Shown: positions 9,180 to 20,190, counted from the stretch's first letter. The stretch is 62,337 nucleotides of DNA from Chara braunii (GCA_003427395.1 BFEA01000015.1:2021399-2083735), one strand, 5' to 3'. Translations and numbers: made by a program. The notes: generated from the sequence alone by a model not told the origin.

Positions 9180-10893
9180 CATCACTGTAGGCTATCGAAA
9201 TTTCAAGAGTCCTGCATGCTGTTGAGGGAGCATCGTCCAGAGTGACCATCTGGCACCCTCCCTCGCCCCGGCTAAAGCCTATTGACTATGACTTTGTCGA
9301 CAAGACGGCAGATGGGTCTACCTCAAAGCAGTCTTGGGGGAGGAAATAGTGTGCATAGCAAGAGTCTACGGTCCTAATGATCCCAAAGACAGGATCAAGT
9401 TTCTGCAGACCCTCTACCACACCTTACCCACCGACTGCCCCCTCATCATAGCAGGGGTCTTCAACATCACTCCAGACCTGCTGCTAGACAGAAAATCCAC
9501 CTTTCAACCAACAGGGGGAGATATAACACTGGACATCCTCATGCTGTCCCAATTGATTGACAAGTCGCAAATGTGTGACATATACAGGCTTCTCCACCCC
9601 TCTGAAGGGGCATACAACTGCCCTTTGCTCCAGGGGAGAGGCAGGGCTCTCCAACTCTAGCATAAACTTCTACCTCATACCTTAAACCACCAGTACTTCC
9701 TAAAGCCATGCCTGTTAACAAGCCACCATTTTAGGAAACGTACGGTCCACTACAGGAGTGCCCAAATTCATCCGACTAGAAATGTTTCTACTCTATTTTT
9801 TCCACGGCCAATAGCTGCGCAAAGTACGGGTGGTTTAATCCATGATGGCCTTGGTGACGGTTGCTGAGATGCAATCAATCAGCTCATGTCAGCCTTTTGA
9901 CCGCAGAGGGATACCACTCAGCCTACCAACACTTATCATGTGGGCCAAGTTTCTATAAACTCGATACGTTGTTGTTGAAACTTTGGCCACTGAATCAAAT
10001 GGTGGAAGAGTATTGGGTATACTGCAAGACACAAAAGGATAGCCACCCCTCACAGGTAGACTGGTTTAAACTACCAGTACCTTTCTCGGCTATTGATGCC
10101 GAGCCTAAAATCACCCTGCGTGCCAAAAAAAAGCGAACCGGCGCGGGCCTCATTTTGGCTGGTGCTGCCAGCCATTTCCATCCGGTAGCACCGAATCCCG
10201 CTGCCCTCCCGCATCACCGGCCGCATCGCAGCAAAATAGCTGGGAAAGTTACTCAGTCTGGTGGCTTAACATAGGGATTGTCGACCTAAGAGAAAGAGTC
10301 AAAGAATTCTCAATAGCACATACAACAGACAAGAAGGCAATGATTGAAAAGCTGCTGCACATTCTGGAACAATAGGGCCTCAGGATGTTGGACCACCCAC
10401 TAGACCAATGAACCACCTCCAAGCTTATCTGGACCGGCAGAAGGAGGCATGGAAGACTCAGGCAAGAATTAACAAATCAGACATCCAAGGAACTACATCC
10501 TCAACTTTTTTCAAACAAGCACAGAGCAGAGCAAACCAAAATATGGTCGCATCCTAGCATCGCCCGTTTTATTCTCAGCAAAGGGACACCATTGACCCAT
10601 ACAGAATGGTCGATTATGTTGCACAATACTATCAGAACCTCCTCACCTTGGAAAACGCCCAATGGGGTGAAGAGGCGTTGGAGCATGCAAGACATATACT
10701 CTTGCAGAATCTCGCTGCGTTGCTATCCCACCAACAGAGATAAGCATTGGAAACATCCATCACAACCTAGGAAGTCCTCACAGCACTACAAGATATGGAA
10801 GAGGAGAAAACCCCGGGTCTTGACTCCTTCCAATAGAATTATGGATCCAACTTTAGAAGCTCCTTCACGACGATCTGTTGGACTACATGACAG
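9180..10893 (+). pseudogene. degenerate LINE ORF2 fragment (endonuclease to start of RT)
   Basis: Around 9330-9560 the frame reads an apurinic-type endonuclease segment (RVYGPNDPKDRIKFLQTLYH, then LPTDCPLIIAGVFNI), matching the endonuclease of the minus-strand LINE at 35000-35455. Near 10800-10850 another frame gives the first reverse-transcriptase block, ALQDMEEEKTPGLDSFPIELW, collinear with ALQQMEDEKTSGLDSFPKELW in that other copy. Many stops and frameshifts lie between. The LINE breaks off near 10893, where gypsy integrase sequence starts abruptly. It is not functional. Confidence 0.75.
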
Positions 10894-12219
10894 GCATCGC
10901 GCCTCAGAGAGATATCAGGATTACCGATGGATAAACGACCAACTACAGAAGCGTAAAATTGACGGATCGGGATTATGTTTGACGGTTCCACATCCGTTTC
11001 AACGGTATAATTGGACCCGACTCGGATCCGCTCACGAAGAACAGGCCGCTCATTTCGCAATACGTGTCACAGAAGGAACTATCGATCGAAATCGATGGTT
11101 CTGGTCTAATATTCGCGAACATGTTAGGCACGTGGTCGGTAACTGTCTAGTTTGTGCCGTAGATCGAGCCTCGATCCGCGGGCCAAATACTACAGTTCCG
11201 ACAGAGGTAGAACGTCCCTTCCAGAGTGTCAGTATGCATGCAACAGATATTGGCGTGCCACCTGACCCAAATTATTGCGAATATTCGATTTGACTGGTTT
11301 TAATTGATCATATTTTCAAAATACATAGAAGTTTATCCATGCAAGACACGCAAGGCCTCGGAAATAGCTACCTACATCGATCGATTCCTCAGTACTCATC
11401 TGGATACAGAGGAGATCTTAACTGATAATGAGCCTGAGTTTAAGGCTGAGGTAGAGGAACTGTTGACACGTAGAGGCGTGACCCTCCGACACACTGTTGC
11501 GCATGTCTGAGTCTCTCAATCCAATGGACTCGCTAAAAAAACACGAACCATGTGATTAAAACCGCCCTGCGTCGGAATCTAGCAGCTAACGACACGCATT
11601 CCTGGCCCGAGATACTAGTATACCAGATCATGGGAATTCATTGGACCACACGTCATAAATAAACAGGGTTCAACCCCTTCAAGCTACGAACCAACAATAT
11701 TCCCTCCGTCATCAACCGAGATACCTCGGAAAGTGTCGAGCCAAGGGGAAAGAACATGAGGGCTTCCTTTAAGGCTAAGGCCAAAAGATACACCGAATTA
11801 ATGGAAAAGGCACTCCCTAGATTGGCCCGTAAAAGACAAAAGATGACCGAATCGGCCCACGGTAAACAGGTTCGTAGCTATGAGGCCTGAAACAAGAACG
11901 CGGACCCTCAAATCGAGTATAAATTGAGGGACCTGGTACAAATACGTATATGTGCATGCGACCTGAAACTCCCTCCCAAGTTTTTTGGTTGCTTCCTCGT
12001 AGTTGAGCTAAGGCCTAATGGGGCGGATACGGTGCGCATTGTTTCTGAAACGAGCGCCAATCATAGTTCCCTTCCTATCGTACGCGATATCTCTTATCTT
12101 TGTCCTTTTCCCTCACCTGATCCTTTCGCTCCTTCTTCCTCATCTCTCTCCACTCCCGACATAGATTTTGTTCTTCCTTCCTCTTCCTCATCTGATACTT
12201 TTTGCTCGCAACCACCGCC
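10894..12219 (+). pseudogene. gypsy integrase, degenerate (second gypsy copy)
   Basis: Broken frames are collinear with the integrase of the element at 35842-48813. In order they are YRWINDQLQKRKIDGSGL, an HHCC zinc-binding region (AHEEQAAHFA ... GNCLVCA), the catalytic core with ATDIG for the first Asp and LTDNEPEF for the second, SQSNGLA where the catalytic Glu would follow, and a C-terminal segment FFGCFLVVELRPNG. Stops interrupt it near 11292 and 11508, and there are further frame changes. Gag, protease and RT of this copy are absent because the left side is replaced by LINE sequence at about 10893. Confidence 0.85.
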
Positions 12220-12575
12220 ATGAGCTTCGCACTTGAACTTGTCCGAGTCATCTCTGCTCGACTTCTTCAACCTCCACCATCCCTGCAGTTTTGATAAGTG
12301 GTTCATTCGTGACTCAACCACGATCTACTGTGATTCACGCAGTTATTCAGTCGACAATTAGGTACACAACAATGGAAGTAACGATCTCAACGGATCGTGG
12401 TTCAACGGTGATCGTGGTGAAAGAGTCCCTGTTTCTGTATTTCTCTCAGCCAAGGCAAAGTGACGTGACAGTGGTAGTCGTGTTTAGGGGCGATTTGTGC
12501 AGCATTGGCCCTGAACAGCGCAAGGACGTGATTGGGAATCTCTACAAGTGGGGGCAAGAATTGGTGACAGATTAG
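12220..12575 (+). pseudogene. gypsy accessory ORF A, degenerate copy
   Basis: It starts with ATG at 12220 (MSFALELV), matching MSFSTEQV at 44147, and after a frame change continues in the frame ending at 12573-12575. That part contains STVIHAVIQSTIR and SDVTVVVVFRGDL, aligning with the 44-kb copy (AAIHAAAEFRF, SHISVIVTFMGDI). The protein family is unknown to me. Its position directly after integrase is shared by both copies. Confidence 0.6.
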
Positions 12576-12705
12576 CGGCAACGACTAGCCAGGCCACGCA
12601 ATTAGGTAGTGGGTACGGAGTCTATCGACACCTTCTCGCTGCGATCGAGTACCTCGGATCTGCCAACCCCACTGCTTCTCTTCGTCCTTTCCACCCTCCT
12701 CGCCG

Positions 12706-13685
12706 ATGAATCGCCTCTCTACCTTCTCTCTCTCCTGTAACCTTCCAACCCTCTGGCCGTCTTGGGCGGATCCTCCGAGTCTACTTTCTATCGAAATCCA
12801 TCAAATAGCCATCCCTCCCTTTCGTCCTTGATATCTTTGTGATTGGGTTGGACTGTGGCCACGAGCTTCTGTCTACTCTCGGTGAAGGCACATTGGGCGC
12901 GCTATTACGAAAATCGTGAGGTAGTATTTTCATACGAGATTACTGTGCTCCTAACCCAAGTCTGGCCATATGATACAACTGGACTGCTGGTGGGACTCTT
13001 GTTTGGTGAGGTGGCACCGCGAGGACGTTTGGTCACACAACGAAATATTGGTCTTCTTAGCGTTGATCGTTGACGGTCTGCCTCTAAGCATCATCTCTTT
13101 CAATCCTAGTGATCCGAGCCGAACGGATCCAGTAACCGTGGAGTGGACGCTAGCACCGACGGTCATCTGGACTAGCTGCACGGAGGACGTTGGACACTTC
13201 CTGGCCCACCACGACCCAACCGGGTGGAACTTTCTTGACTTGGACGACGATTCCCCGACAGTTTCGATGTGGAAGACTTTTGGACAACCCACAAAGACAA
13301 CGGGGAAGTGTAATCTCACGACCATCCCGAATCCATACTAGCTCCCCCTGATCAGCAAGAAGAAGACGAGGAAGTCGAAGCCGAGTCTGCAACTGAAGAG
13401 GACGAGGAAGAAGAAAAAGAAGCAGAGAGTGGGAACGAGCCATCGACAGAGAAATTCAAAGTAGTGCTGCCAACAAGCTCGCGTCTAGCCATACCAGGGG
13501 ATTCCACTCGGAATCCCGAGTTACCTAAGGAATTGGCTAGTCGCCACGATGTTGCAGAATCCTTCTGCCTTCGCCGCCGATCTCGCTCACCTTCTCCCTC
13601 CTCTTCCACCCTCTCCGCGCTTTGTCCCCGTCCTCCTCCCAGCGTGAGCGCTCCTTCCTCGTCTCGAATTCCTTTGTCCTCTTGA
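12706..13685 (+). pseudogene. gypsy accessory ORF B, degenerate copy
   Basis: It begins with MNR at 12706, like the 44-kb copy at 44623. Conserved landmarks follow in order but in more than one frame: LPTLW, HWARYY, LLVGLLFGEVAP, NEILVFLALIVDGLPLSIIS, an acidic Glu/Asp run (13350-13435), GDSTRNPELPKEL and an Arg/Ser-rich RRRSRSPSPSS, with a stop at 13683-13685 that corresponds to the stop of the other copy. At least one frameshift lies near 13010. The function is unknown. The acidic stretch plus RS-like tail suggests a nucleic-acid or nuclear-protein partner, but that is inference only. Confidence 0.6.
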
Positions 13686-13776
13686 TTACCCCTCTTCCTC
13701 CTTGCTCCCCCAGATCGAGTTTCCCCTCAATTACCGCACCTTCGCCAACCAACTTTTTTATCGTCACTGTGTTCAG

Positions 13777-14190
13777 TGTTGCATGGAGGCAGTACAACCA
13801 TATGGAGTTGTATTGCATTATTTTCGGAACCTTCCCCATCGTGGAAGATTACAAGTCTCTGCGTGATAGCACCCTGCGCACGATCCCCACCTTGTATGTT
13901 GAATACCTCTCTTCCCTCCCCCAACCCAATCATTAATTCCCCCAAGCTCACCGGATCGTCCATTTCGTCGATCTCGGTGGCAAAGCTTCTTGTTGCTTTC
14001 CCCCGCCTCCCCCAGAATGGCCCCAACCCCCTCCCCCTCCCCTCCTCGTTAACTACAACCGAGCGGAGCATCAATAAGCCAGCGAGAAGGATCCTGATGA
14101 TGCCATCTGGAAGACAACAAGGCACTCCTGGACAGTGGACGATTACCGGCGAGACACGGCGACAGACTTCGCGAGGATATTGCAATTGAA
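13777..14190 (+). pseudogene. gypsy accessory segment C, degenerate copy
   Basis: The peptide AWRQYNHMELYCIIFGTFPI followed by VEDYKSLRD and TIPTLYVEYLSSLP is collinear with TWQEFSNIEVYCIISGTIPA, CENYKNFHA and TLSTLYPNYLASLP in the 45.8-kb copy. Similarity begins directly after a pyrimidine-rich stretch ending in TTCAG in both copies, so it may be a downstream exon of ORF B rather than a separate gene. A stop follows at 13934-13936 in one frame, and weaker similarity continues in another. Confidence 0.55.
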
Positions 14191-14800
14191 GTTCGTGCCA
14201 ATACGTGCTTCTCTTTGCTCGCTGATATGGTAGCATGCGTTCCTCTGCTTGTTGATACGTTGGGTTCCTCTCTCTCTCATTCCCTTTGTTTCTCATGTAA
14301 ATTAGCTAGACCTGCATGCACGCAATCAGGAGATCACATAATTTTGGAACCTCTTGAACATCACATATGTGACGTACCAGCTTCTGTACCCGAACGATGG
14401 CCTGAGTTTTTGTTGTTCCTACTCTTCAGATTTCCCTTTTTTTTTCTTGGTACCCCTTCCTTTTTGCTATCCCTTCAATGCACAAAATCACAAGCCAACC
14501 AGACCCTCTCACGTCTAAGACAATGCTTCTTTTGGATTTCTTTGGAATTTGCTTTCGACAATCCATGCATCTACGTAGGAATTATGCGCGCCTTAGCGAG
14601 CGCGCTAGGAATTTTGTTCGGCAGTTGGAAACTCCAGAAACTATGAACGCTCGTCCCATTAACATGTCCTTTCTTCCAAATTAAAATTTCCCACACTCTA
14701 CCTTGAAAGATCTGTGAATTTTCTGTAGGAACCTAGATAGACGTAGGATTTTCACGCGCTTAATTTCGTGCATTAATGTTGCTTTGATTTTTCAATCTTG
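14191..14800 (+). mobile_element. 3' non-coding end of the second gypsy copy
   Basis: The block GGAACCTCTTGAACATCACATATGTGACG (start about 14347) matches GGAACCCCCTAGGCGTCACATATGTGACG near 46276 in the better-preserved element, including the CACATATGTG palindrome. This places the segment between the accessory ORFs and the 3' LTR. No clear polypurine tract is seen, and the LTR boundary is not sharp. Confidence 0.5.
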
Positions 14801-16847
14801 AAATAAGTTTTCCCTGCTTCCCCCTACGACCCATGCCGTCTTCACCCTTCTCCTCTTCGTGCCTCCCCTCCTTCACCCGTAACTATTTTTCATCCCCTCT
14901 CCCTTTTTGCTTCGCCCCCACTCCTTTTCGTCTGAATCTTGGTTCTGCTCCGCGCTACTCTTCTCGCTCTCCTCCTTTCCGCCTTCATCCCCGTACAAGA
15001 ACTCCCTACAGATCCCCCCCCAGGGTATTCGAAGTCGAGGCGACGTCGTGTAAGGAGGATACTCCCCGCACGCTGTAATCTGATTGGCTGCGAAGGAACT
15101 CACGGGGATCGATAAGGCTTTCTCCGGGCGATTAACCAAAACTCTCTCCTCACCCCCTCCTATCTCCACCCCACTTTCCCCCATCTTCTATTCTTATCTT
15201 CGCAATTATAAAACCCGCAAGCGCGTCCCCAAAACGCTCTCTCAACCCATCTGCCAGCTTCAGGGAAGTCGTGGCTAGGTGTTGTGTAAGTAGCAAGTCG
15301 GAAAGTCCTGACGAGACGACGAAAGTGTATGTAAGGTTGTGTGTTGGGTGGTCACAACAAACTGCCGGATTTGGGCAAGTTAGTGCAAAAGCTGAGTTGG
15401 CGGGGTGACGATCGCTGTGGTTTGGAGGTTGGTACGTGGCGGCCAAAATCGTCAGTATTGAAGTGAGAAGAGGGTGTGTGTACGAGTGGGTTCATGGCCA
15501 GGGGTCATTATCAAAGAGCAGAAGGCTGGTGCACCTTGATTTTCAGATTCTTCTTCCTTTGGTTCTCATAAGCGACGTCCATGGCGAATAGCCAAGTGCT
15601 CCCCTTCAAGATTGTCTGTATGACCAGAGTTCTCTCCCTCTCTTATCAGTGCTATTTTCCGGTCAAGCTACGCTTCCGTCTCCCCCCCCCCCCCCCCCCT
15701 CTCTCTCTCGTTCCCTTGCTCTTATCTATCTGATGAATACCAAAATAACCCAAGATTTCCTTAATCTCGCTCGCCCCTGTTGAATTCCATCGGATCTCAT
15801 ACGGACGAGCATTGTTGAATTCAAAGGGACTAGTAAGCCACATGAGATCTTATTGGTTTTCTTTTGTTGACGTATCTCTCAAACAGTTGAGGATTCATGT
15901 ATGTGAGATTTGTTTACACATATGCATCGATTGGGCTAACTACGCACAAATTCCGCTGAGATTATGGGAATGGATGCTTGTCGCTCCCTTAATGAATGAT
16001 GATTGTTGTTGTGATTGGATCAAACTCGCACTTTTCTTTTTGATCGGTTCACCGGATGGGTGAAAGGCAATAAAGCATGTACTACTAGCATTGCGACTGT
16101 TTACTTTTGTGATTGAACAACTGATTGGGTAGACTCACGTACTCAGAGTTTGTTTGTGCTATATGGACCGATTGTCCTACTAATAACCCGACAGGGTGCC
16201 GACTCCCGAGATCCCCATCGCGACCATTTTTGTAAAATGAGGAAATGATACATTTATGCGAGTATGACATACGGGAAACCGTCGCCAAGATCGGTGAACG
16301 TTACTATTTTCCACCCGAAACGAGGTGTTCGAGATTCGTTGGCGTTGGTTTTGTCATTATCGATACCATTTTCCCCCGTACTCTTTATTATTGCCTTTTA
16401 ACGAACTGATTGTCAGCCCGTGAACGGCAGTAGCGCCCCATTGGCCCAACACTATGTGCAGTGATTGTTGCCGCACCGAATGTTATCGGGAGAAGGGGTT
16501 ATACTACTTGACACGTGGCGAGGACGAACACAGGGAAAGAGCGACCATCCACGTCGGATTCCAGACTCTATAGCGAACGGCATTGGGACTTGATTCAAAA
16601 ACGAGATCCCACTCGCCCTTCCATTCAAAAAGACGACGAGTAACTCGTGCCATTTCTTTCCCACGCGCTTATGGTCCTTCCTCACTTAAACTGAAATCGC
16701 ACAGGGGCTTTCAGTTCTCTATGTGGCCTCATACTAAGTATTCCCAAATCATTGGTACACCCCATTTTTCAGTCCTTCAGGGCCTATTCCGCACAAATTA
16801 TCACTCCGAACGAAGGACGGGACAGGGCGTGAGGTTTGAACGTCACA
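14800..16847 (+). mobile_element. gypsy 3' LTR, diverged (LTR 1)
   Basis: The right edge is firm: it ends GCGTGAGGTTTGAACGTCACA at 16847, matching other LTR ends in the window, and is preceded by CCCAAATCATTGGTACACCCC, the match of CCTAAAATCCTTGGCACACCC elsewhere. A TATAAA box lies at 15207-15212 followed by CCGCAAGCGCG, like the TATAAA-TTTGCAAGCGCG of the other LTRs. The left edge is approximate. The region downstream of the TATA box contains C and CT tracts (15682-15700) instead of the (GA)n array seen in LTRs 4-6. Confidence 0.65.
16260..16640 (+). pseudogene. LTR-encoded ORF, relic in LTR 1
   Basis: In shifting frames I read GFVIIDTIF, LIVSP, APHWPNTMCSDC and CRTECYR. These are collinear with GFIVINTSF, LIVVP, ARYWPRTPCEEC and QRYQVYR of the intact LTR ORF at 48026-48604. 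Several stops and frameshifts are present. It is recognisable only by comparison with the other copies. Confidence 0.5.
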
Positions 16848-17630
16848 AGTCCGCAATGAAATTCGGAAGTCCCATTTGGATAATTGAAAGTGAATATCTG
16901 TAATTTTAAATGGAGAAATATGTTTTCTGCCACTATAGATCGAACCTTCATGGTTTCCTCCTCCAAACCGGAGAAGATTGTGTATGCGAGTGGGATATCC
17001 AGCGGTATTTGGATCAAAGCACTCAACCCACTCAATATCCTGACAACCGAAAGCTGCATGTGTTTACTATTCTGGGTTTGTCGCCATTGAAATTGAGTTT
17101 CCCCTTCACTATCTCCTCCTCCCGTATCATAATATAATTGTTATCCCCTGGTGAGCGATTGCCCCTTTTTGGGCGCATCTTCATGCTCTGAATGTATATA
17201 TTACTATGCCTATCGTGTGCAAGGATTTGCCCAGTGGCACCAAACTCATAGGGAATTCGAGCATCGAGGAGCCTTCAATTGAGGCTCTCATCGACGGACT
17301 CGGAGCTCTGTGAGTCCCGTAGGCGCCACGTGTTGGAGCAACGAGATACCCAATGTGTCCCCCTCGTACACCGTCTGCGGGACCGACCCAGGCGGAGGTG
17401 TAAGTCGGGCCCTTCGCCCAGCCCTAAGAACCCCACTGCGTCATGAACCCTCCCCTCCCCGACAAACTACATTTTTGTCCTTGGAACCCCGACATATAGG
17501 ATTCCAGTTTCGATCTGGGACTCCATCCCCACTTTCCTAAAATCCTTGGCACACCCCCTTTTTGTAACACTTTCGGGCCTATACCCGCTCCGATCAGGAA
17601 GTTGTGTTGGGTGTGAGGTTCGACATCACA
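16848..17630 (+). mobile_element. truncated gypsy LTR (LTR 2)
   Basis: This is a second LTR 3' portion, immediately after the end of LTR 1. It contains the LTR-ORF relic and the typical end: TCTGGGACTCCATCCCCACT (from about 17513), TAAAATCCTTGGCACACCCC and CGATCAGGAAGTTGTGTTGG, finishing GGTTCGACATCACA at 17630. The upstream promoter half is missing. Similarity starts only 8 bp after the LTR 1 end, at the ORF start codon. Confidence 0.65.
16856..17310 (+). pseudogene. LTR-encoded ORF, relic in LTR 2
   Basis: ATG at 16856 opens MKFGSPIWIIESEYL, which aligns without gaps to MAVEIPFWIIDRESL at 48026. Further on, in changed frames, come GEDCVCEWDIQRYLDQ (compare NERICEWDLNQALGR in LTR 4), then IIVIPW, AIAPFWA and YRVQGFAQW. 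Stops and frameshifts break it. The conserved start codon in three copies supports the proposed translation start of the family. Confidence 0.6.
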
Positions 17631-17829
17631 AGACTAGGTACGAGCTTGGTTTGCTCTTGAATTGTTTGGCTTTTAAGGCCTGTGACATAACCTTTTTTTT
17701 TCAGGGACAGTAATTCTCTTCCCATATTTTTCTCACTCTCTGCACCGAAGTTGCTTAATGGTCCTAGTACTCCGGGGTGTTTGTTGCGGTGGAGGGATTC
17801 CCGGCGTCCTCTGCTTTTTCAAATAAATG
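17631..17829. other. unassigned sequence between LTR 2 and a foldback element
   Basis: No primer-binding site follows the LTR 2 end at 17630, so this LTR is a 3' or solo copy. I see no other feature here. Confidence 0.35.
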
Positions 17830-18150
17830 GTTTGCTTTGATTAAGGAAAGGGGAAACGTTAATACCCCTCCCCGCAACTTGAACGAAACCTTTGTATTCA
17901 TTTCCCCCCAACTGGGCAAAAAGTGTTGCAAGGCCCATAATGACTCTTGGCGTCATTTTTGCACCCTGTAAAACACTTTCCCATAATTTTTGCACAGTGG
18001 GCGACGGGCGTTACCAGCCCAGCCAGGGTGCGAAAATGACATGAAAAGTCGTTTCGGGGTCTGCAACACTCTTTGCCCCGTTGGAGGGGAAATAAATACA
18101 AAGGTTTCATCGTGGGGAGGTTTTATAACTTTTTCCAAGAAAGAGACTTT
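17830..18150. mobile_element. long-arm foldback element
   Basis: The arms 17886-17970 and 18024-18108 are inverted repeats: GAAACCTTTGTATTCATTTCC on the left matches GAAACCTTTGTATTTATTTCC read inversely from the right. Pairing extends through AAGTGTTGCA and GCACCCTG at the inner ends, and more weakly outward through CCTCCCC to about 17830 and 18150. The loop of roughly 53 bp has no coding potential. It is unrelated in sequence to the GGGGC foldback family. The ends and target duplication are unclear. Confidence 0.65.
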
Positions 18151-18198
18151 GCACATGCGAAGTAAATTTACAGAGAAAGTAGTTGCCATGTTCTATCA

Positions 18199-18308
18199 GG
18201 CCTCGCTCCAGTACTCACCACATGCACAAAAGACACGAAATATGGCATTGTATATTTCCATGTTCTAGCAGAAGATTCTTTCTCGCACATTTGGTGAATA
18301 GTGGAGTG
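18199..18308. mobile_element. fragment related to the 23.3-kb MITE
   Basis: GGCCTCGCTCCAGTACTCACC at the left resembles the terminal repeat GGGCCTCGTTCCACTACTCGCC of the element at 23257. GGTGAATAGTGGAG at the right is its partial inverse. The right terminus is cut by the LTR end at 18309. Internal ATGCACAAAAGACACG resembles 6653-6670. Confidence 0.4.
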
Positions 18309-20190
18309 TGTGATGCGCAACCTCACACCATGCACGATGTCCCGTACCGGTGAATGTCGATCAGAGCAATTGGGGGTGTGGCCGAGGATTTTTGGTCGGT
18401 GGGGTTGAATCGCCCGGATGCAACGGAGGATTCTTGTTTTGTACCGAGGCCTTTCTTGGGTTCGAACCTTCGCTGAGGGCAAAAGAGAGATACAAGGAAA
18501 TGAGAGGGGTTATTCTGAAAAGACACGCTCTGTTTCGATTCAAAAGTGTCCGCTCACCTGAGAGGACTGACAACGGCACGCTACTCGGTCGACCATTGAC
18601 AAAACCAAAAGGAGGGGAAAAAGGACAAGGAAGAGTCGAATTCACCGCTCTTTTCGCGATAAGCTAACTCGAAGGCGGAAGCCCTGAGGCATGGAGCTTT
18701 TAGGCCTCTGAGTCAGATTCATCGAATCCCCACGGACAACCAGGTGTGGCACCGTTTGATTTGGGCTGGGCTGGGGGAACCCAAGTCTGAAAGTTAGCTG
18801 GGCGTGCGCCCGCGCTGCGGGAGAGATCTGGGAATCGGGCCGCACCTTCATATCCCATCACTAGTCTTCGCCAGGAACACGAATCTCCTTGCCGACACCA
18901 ACGACACTTAAACTGAGGCTGCCACGTGGCATGGGCCGCAGACCAGGGTAGACGCGCCAGGTCGGTGTAAGGCAGGATCAGGGGAGGGGAGGAGAACCGA
19001 TCAATCAGAACAAACCCACTTCCCCCTACATGGCGGGCCATGGTGGGGTTATATAGATTAATCTGCTCAGTTTGTCGCAGGGTGTTCCGTATGTCCGCAT
19101 CGCAGGACAAGTTTTTGTCGTTTGCGATCGGGAAGCACGGTAGCATGCTGGAACGGACCGACGAGGGGGACGAGCGCGGGCAGTTCCCCGTGCCAACGTT
19201 CACCGAGGCGAACACGGACTCCGTATAAAACTCAGTGGAAATTACCTCACCCTCTCTGTCCTAGTCAGAGTGCACGCTCAGGAATACAGAGTCGTGATCA
19301 CCAATTAGTTGTCGGGACAGAGGTGACTAGGACAGAGGCGCGGAGATATCAGTCGCGTCGTGGGGCCACGTGCGACTGGTGTCCCCGGTTGTTGGATGTA
19401 AGTCGTGGAGAAACACCATCCCAATTAACCCGGGTTACCTGCTCATCCAAAGGGAGAGGAGGGAAGAGTTAGTGACGATCCCTGCGCATACACGTGGCAC
19501 CGGGATCGGCAAGGGTCGGGGAAGAGAGGGGGTTCCAACACACTCATGCATTCATGCAGATGGTCGACACCCAGTGTTCCCCAGAGTTGCGCTTGTAAGC
19601 GCCCACACACCTTTACATTCATCTATCTTGGACAGCGAGACATTTAACATCCATAGACTCTCATACCAATCAGCTTGCATACAATTATGTACCCCGCCCT
19701 CAGGACACTGCACACACCACACTTGGACAAAGCAGCAATGGAGATACACCATCCCACACTTGGACGCCGCGGACTTCACGCATAGCTCGCGCAGCATTGC
19801 AGCCAAGATCAAAGAGAGGGGGAGGAAGGGAATGCGAGAATTTATAGCGCGGAAGGCGGCGGAGTGCGAGCGTGAGGTGCGGGTAGCAAGGGGTGTAGAT
19901 GAGCAGGACAGAAGAAGGGCAGGGATTCAAGGAGGATTGAAAGAGGCGAGTAGATAGTTCTGTGTAATTGGGGTGGTCGTTCAAGTGATGCGCGCGCTCT
20001 GCCTCCACCGCATTGATCTGACCATCCCAACTAGACAACCAGTCGCTCGCGTTGATAGGTAAGGAGGGGATCAGGCATAATCGTTGGGGGAAGACGAGGA
20101 GACACGCACAAAGGAGTGCACAGCAAGAAGGGAAGATGGCATGTAGATGTAGAGCAGGAAGCGGGTTTGTGCGACGCGCAAGAAATTTTA
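18309..20190 (-). mobile_element. solo gypsy LTR, minus strand (LTR 3)
   Basis: Read on the minus strand it ends GGTGTGAGGTTGCGCATCACA at 18309, matching GGCGTGAGGTTGGGCGTCACA of the other LTRs. A TATA box (TTTATA on the plus strand, 19841-19846) lies at the expected distance from the start near 20190, where TTCTTGCGCGTCGCAC resembles TTGTTGCGCCGCGG of the 5' LTR. The divergent LTR ORF lies between. No internal gypsy region adjoins either side, so it appears to be a solo LTR. The left boundary in element terms (about 20190) is approximate. Confidence 0.6.
18700..19215 (-). CDS. divergent member of the LTR-encoded ORF family
   Basis: An open frame of 171 codons lies within LTR 3. It contains ANDKNLSCDADIRNTL, GFVLIDRFSSPPLILPYTDL, LPWSAAHATWQPQF and KCRWC. 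These align in order with MENDRLCAGDFHWAV, GFIVINTSFHLFHLLLPYHQL, VPWNSLARYWPRTP and CEEC of the intact copy at 48026-48604. The retained pattern is C-x2-D, G-(F/I)-x-x-(I/L), L-P-Y-x2-L, P-(W/F), A-x2-W and C-x2-C. The first codon of the open stretch is GTG, and the true start is not evident. The frame is free of stops despite strong DNA divergence, which suggests past selection on the protein. Function is unknown. Confidence 0.55.
   Translation of the reverse strand: MFASVNVGTGNCPRSSPSSVRSSMLPCFPIANDKNLSCDADIRNTLRQTEQINLYNPTMARHVGGSGFVLIDRFSSPPLILPYTDLARLPWSAAHATWQPQFKCRWCRQGDSCSWRRLVMGYEGAARFPDLSRSAGARPANFQTWVPPAQPKSNGATPGCPWGFDESDSEA

Noticed and set aside
9334-9660. Endonuclease-like protein as a host gene
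   Set aside because: It is collinear with the endonuclease part of LINE ORF2 and is followed by decayed RT sequence.
18440-18480. Possible box B (GGTTCGAACC) of another tRNA or SINE near 18460
   Set aside because: No box A at a suitable distance, and it lies within LTR 3.
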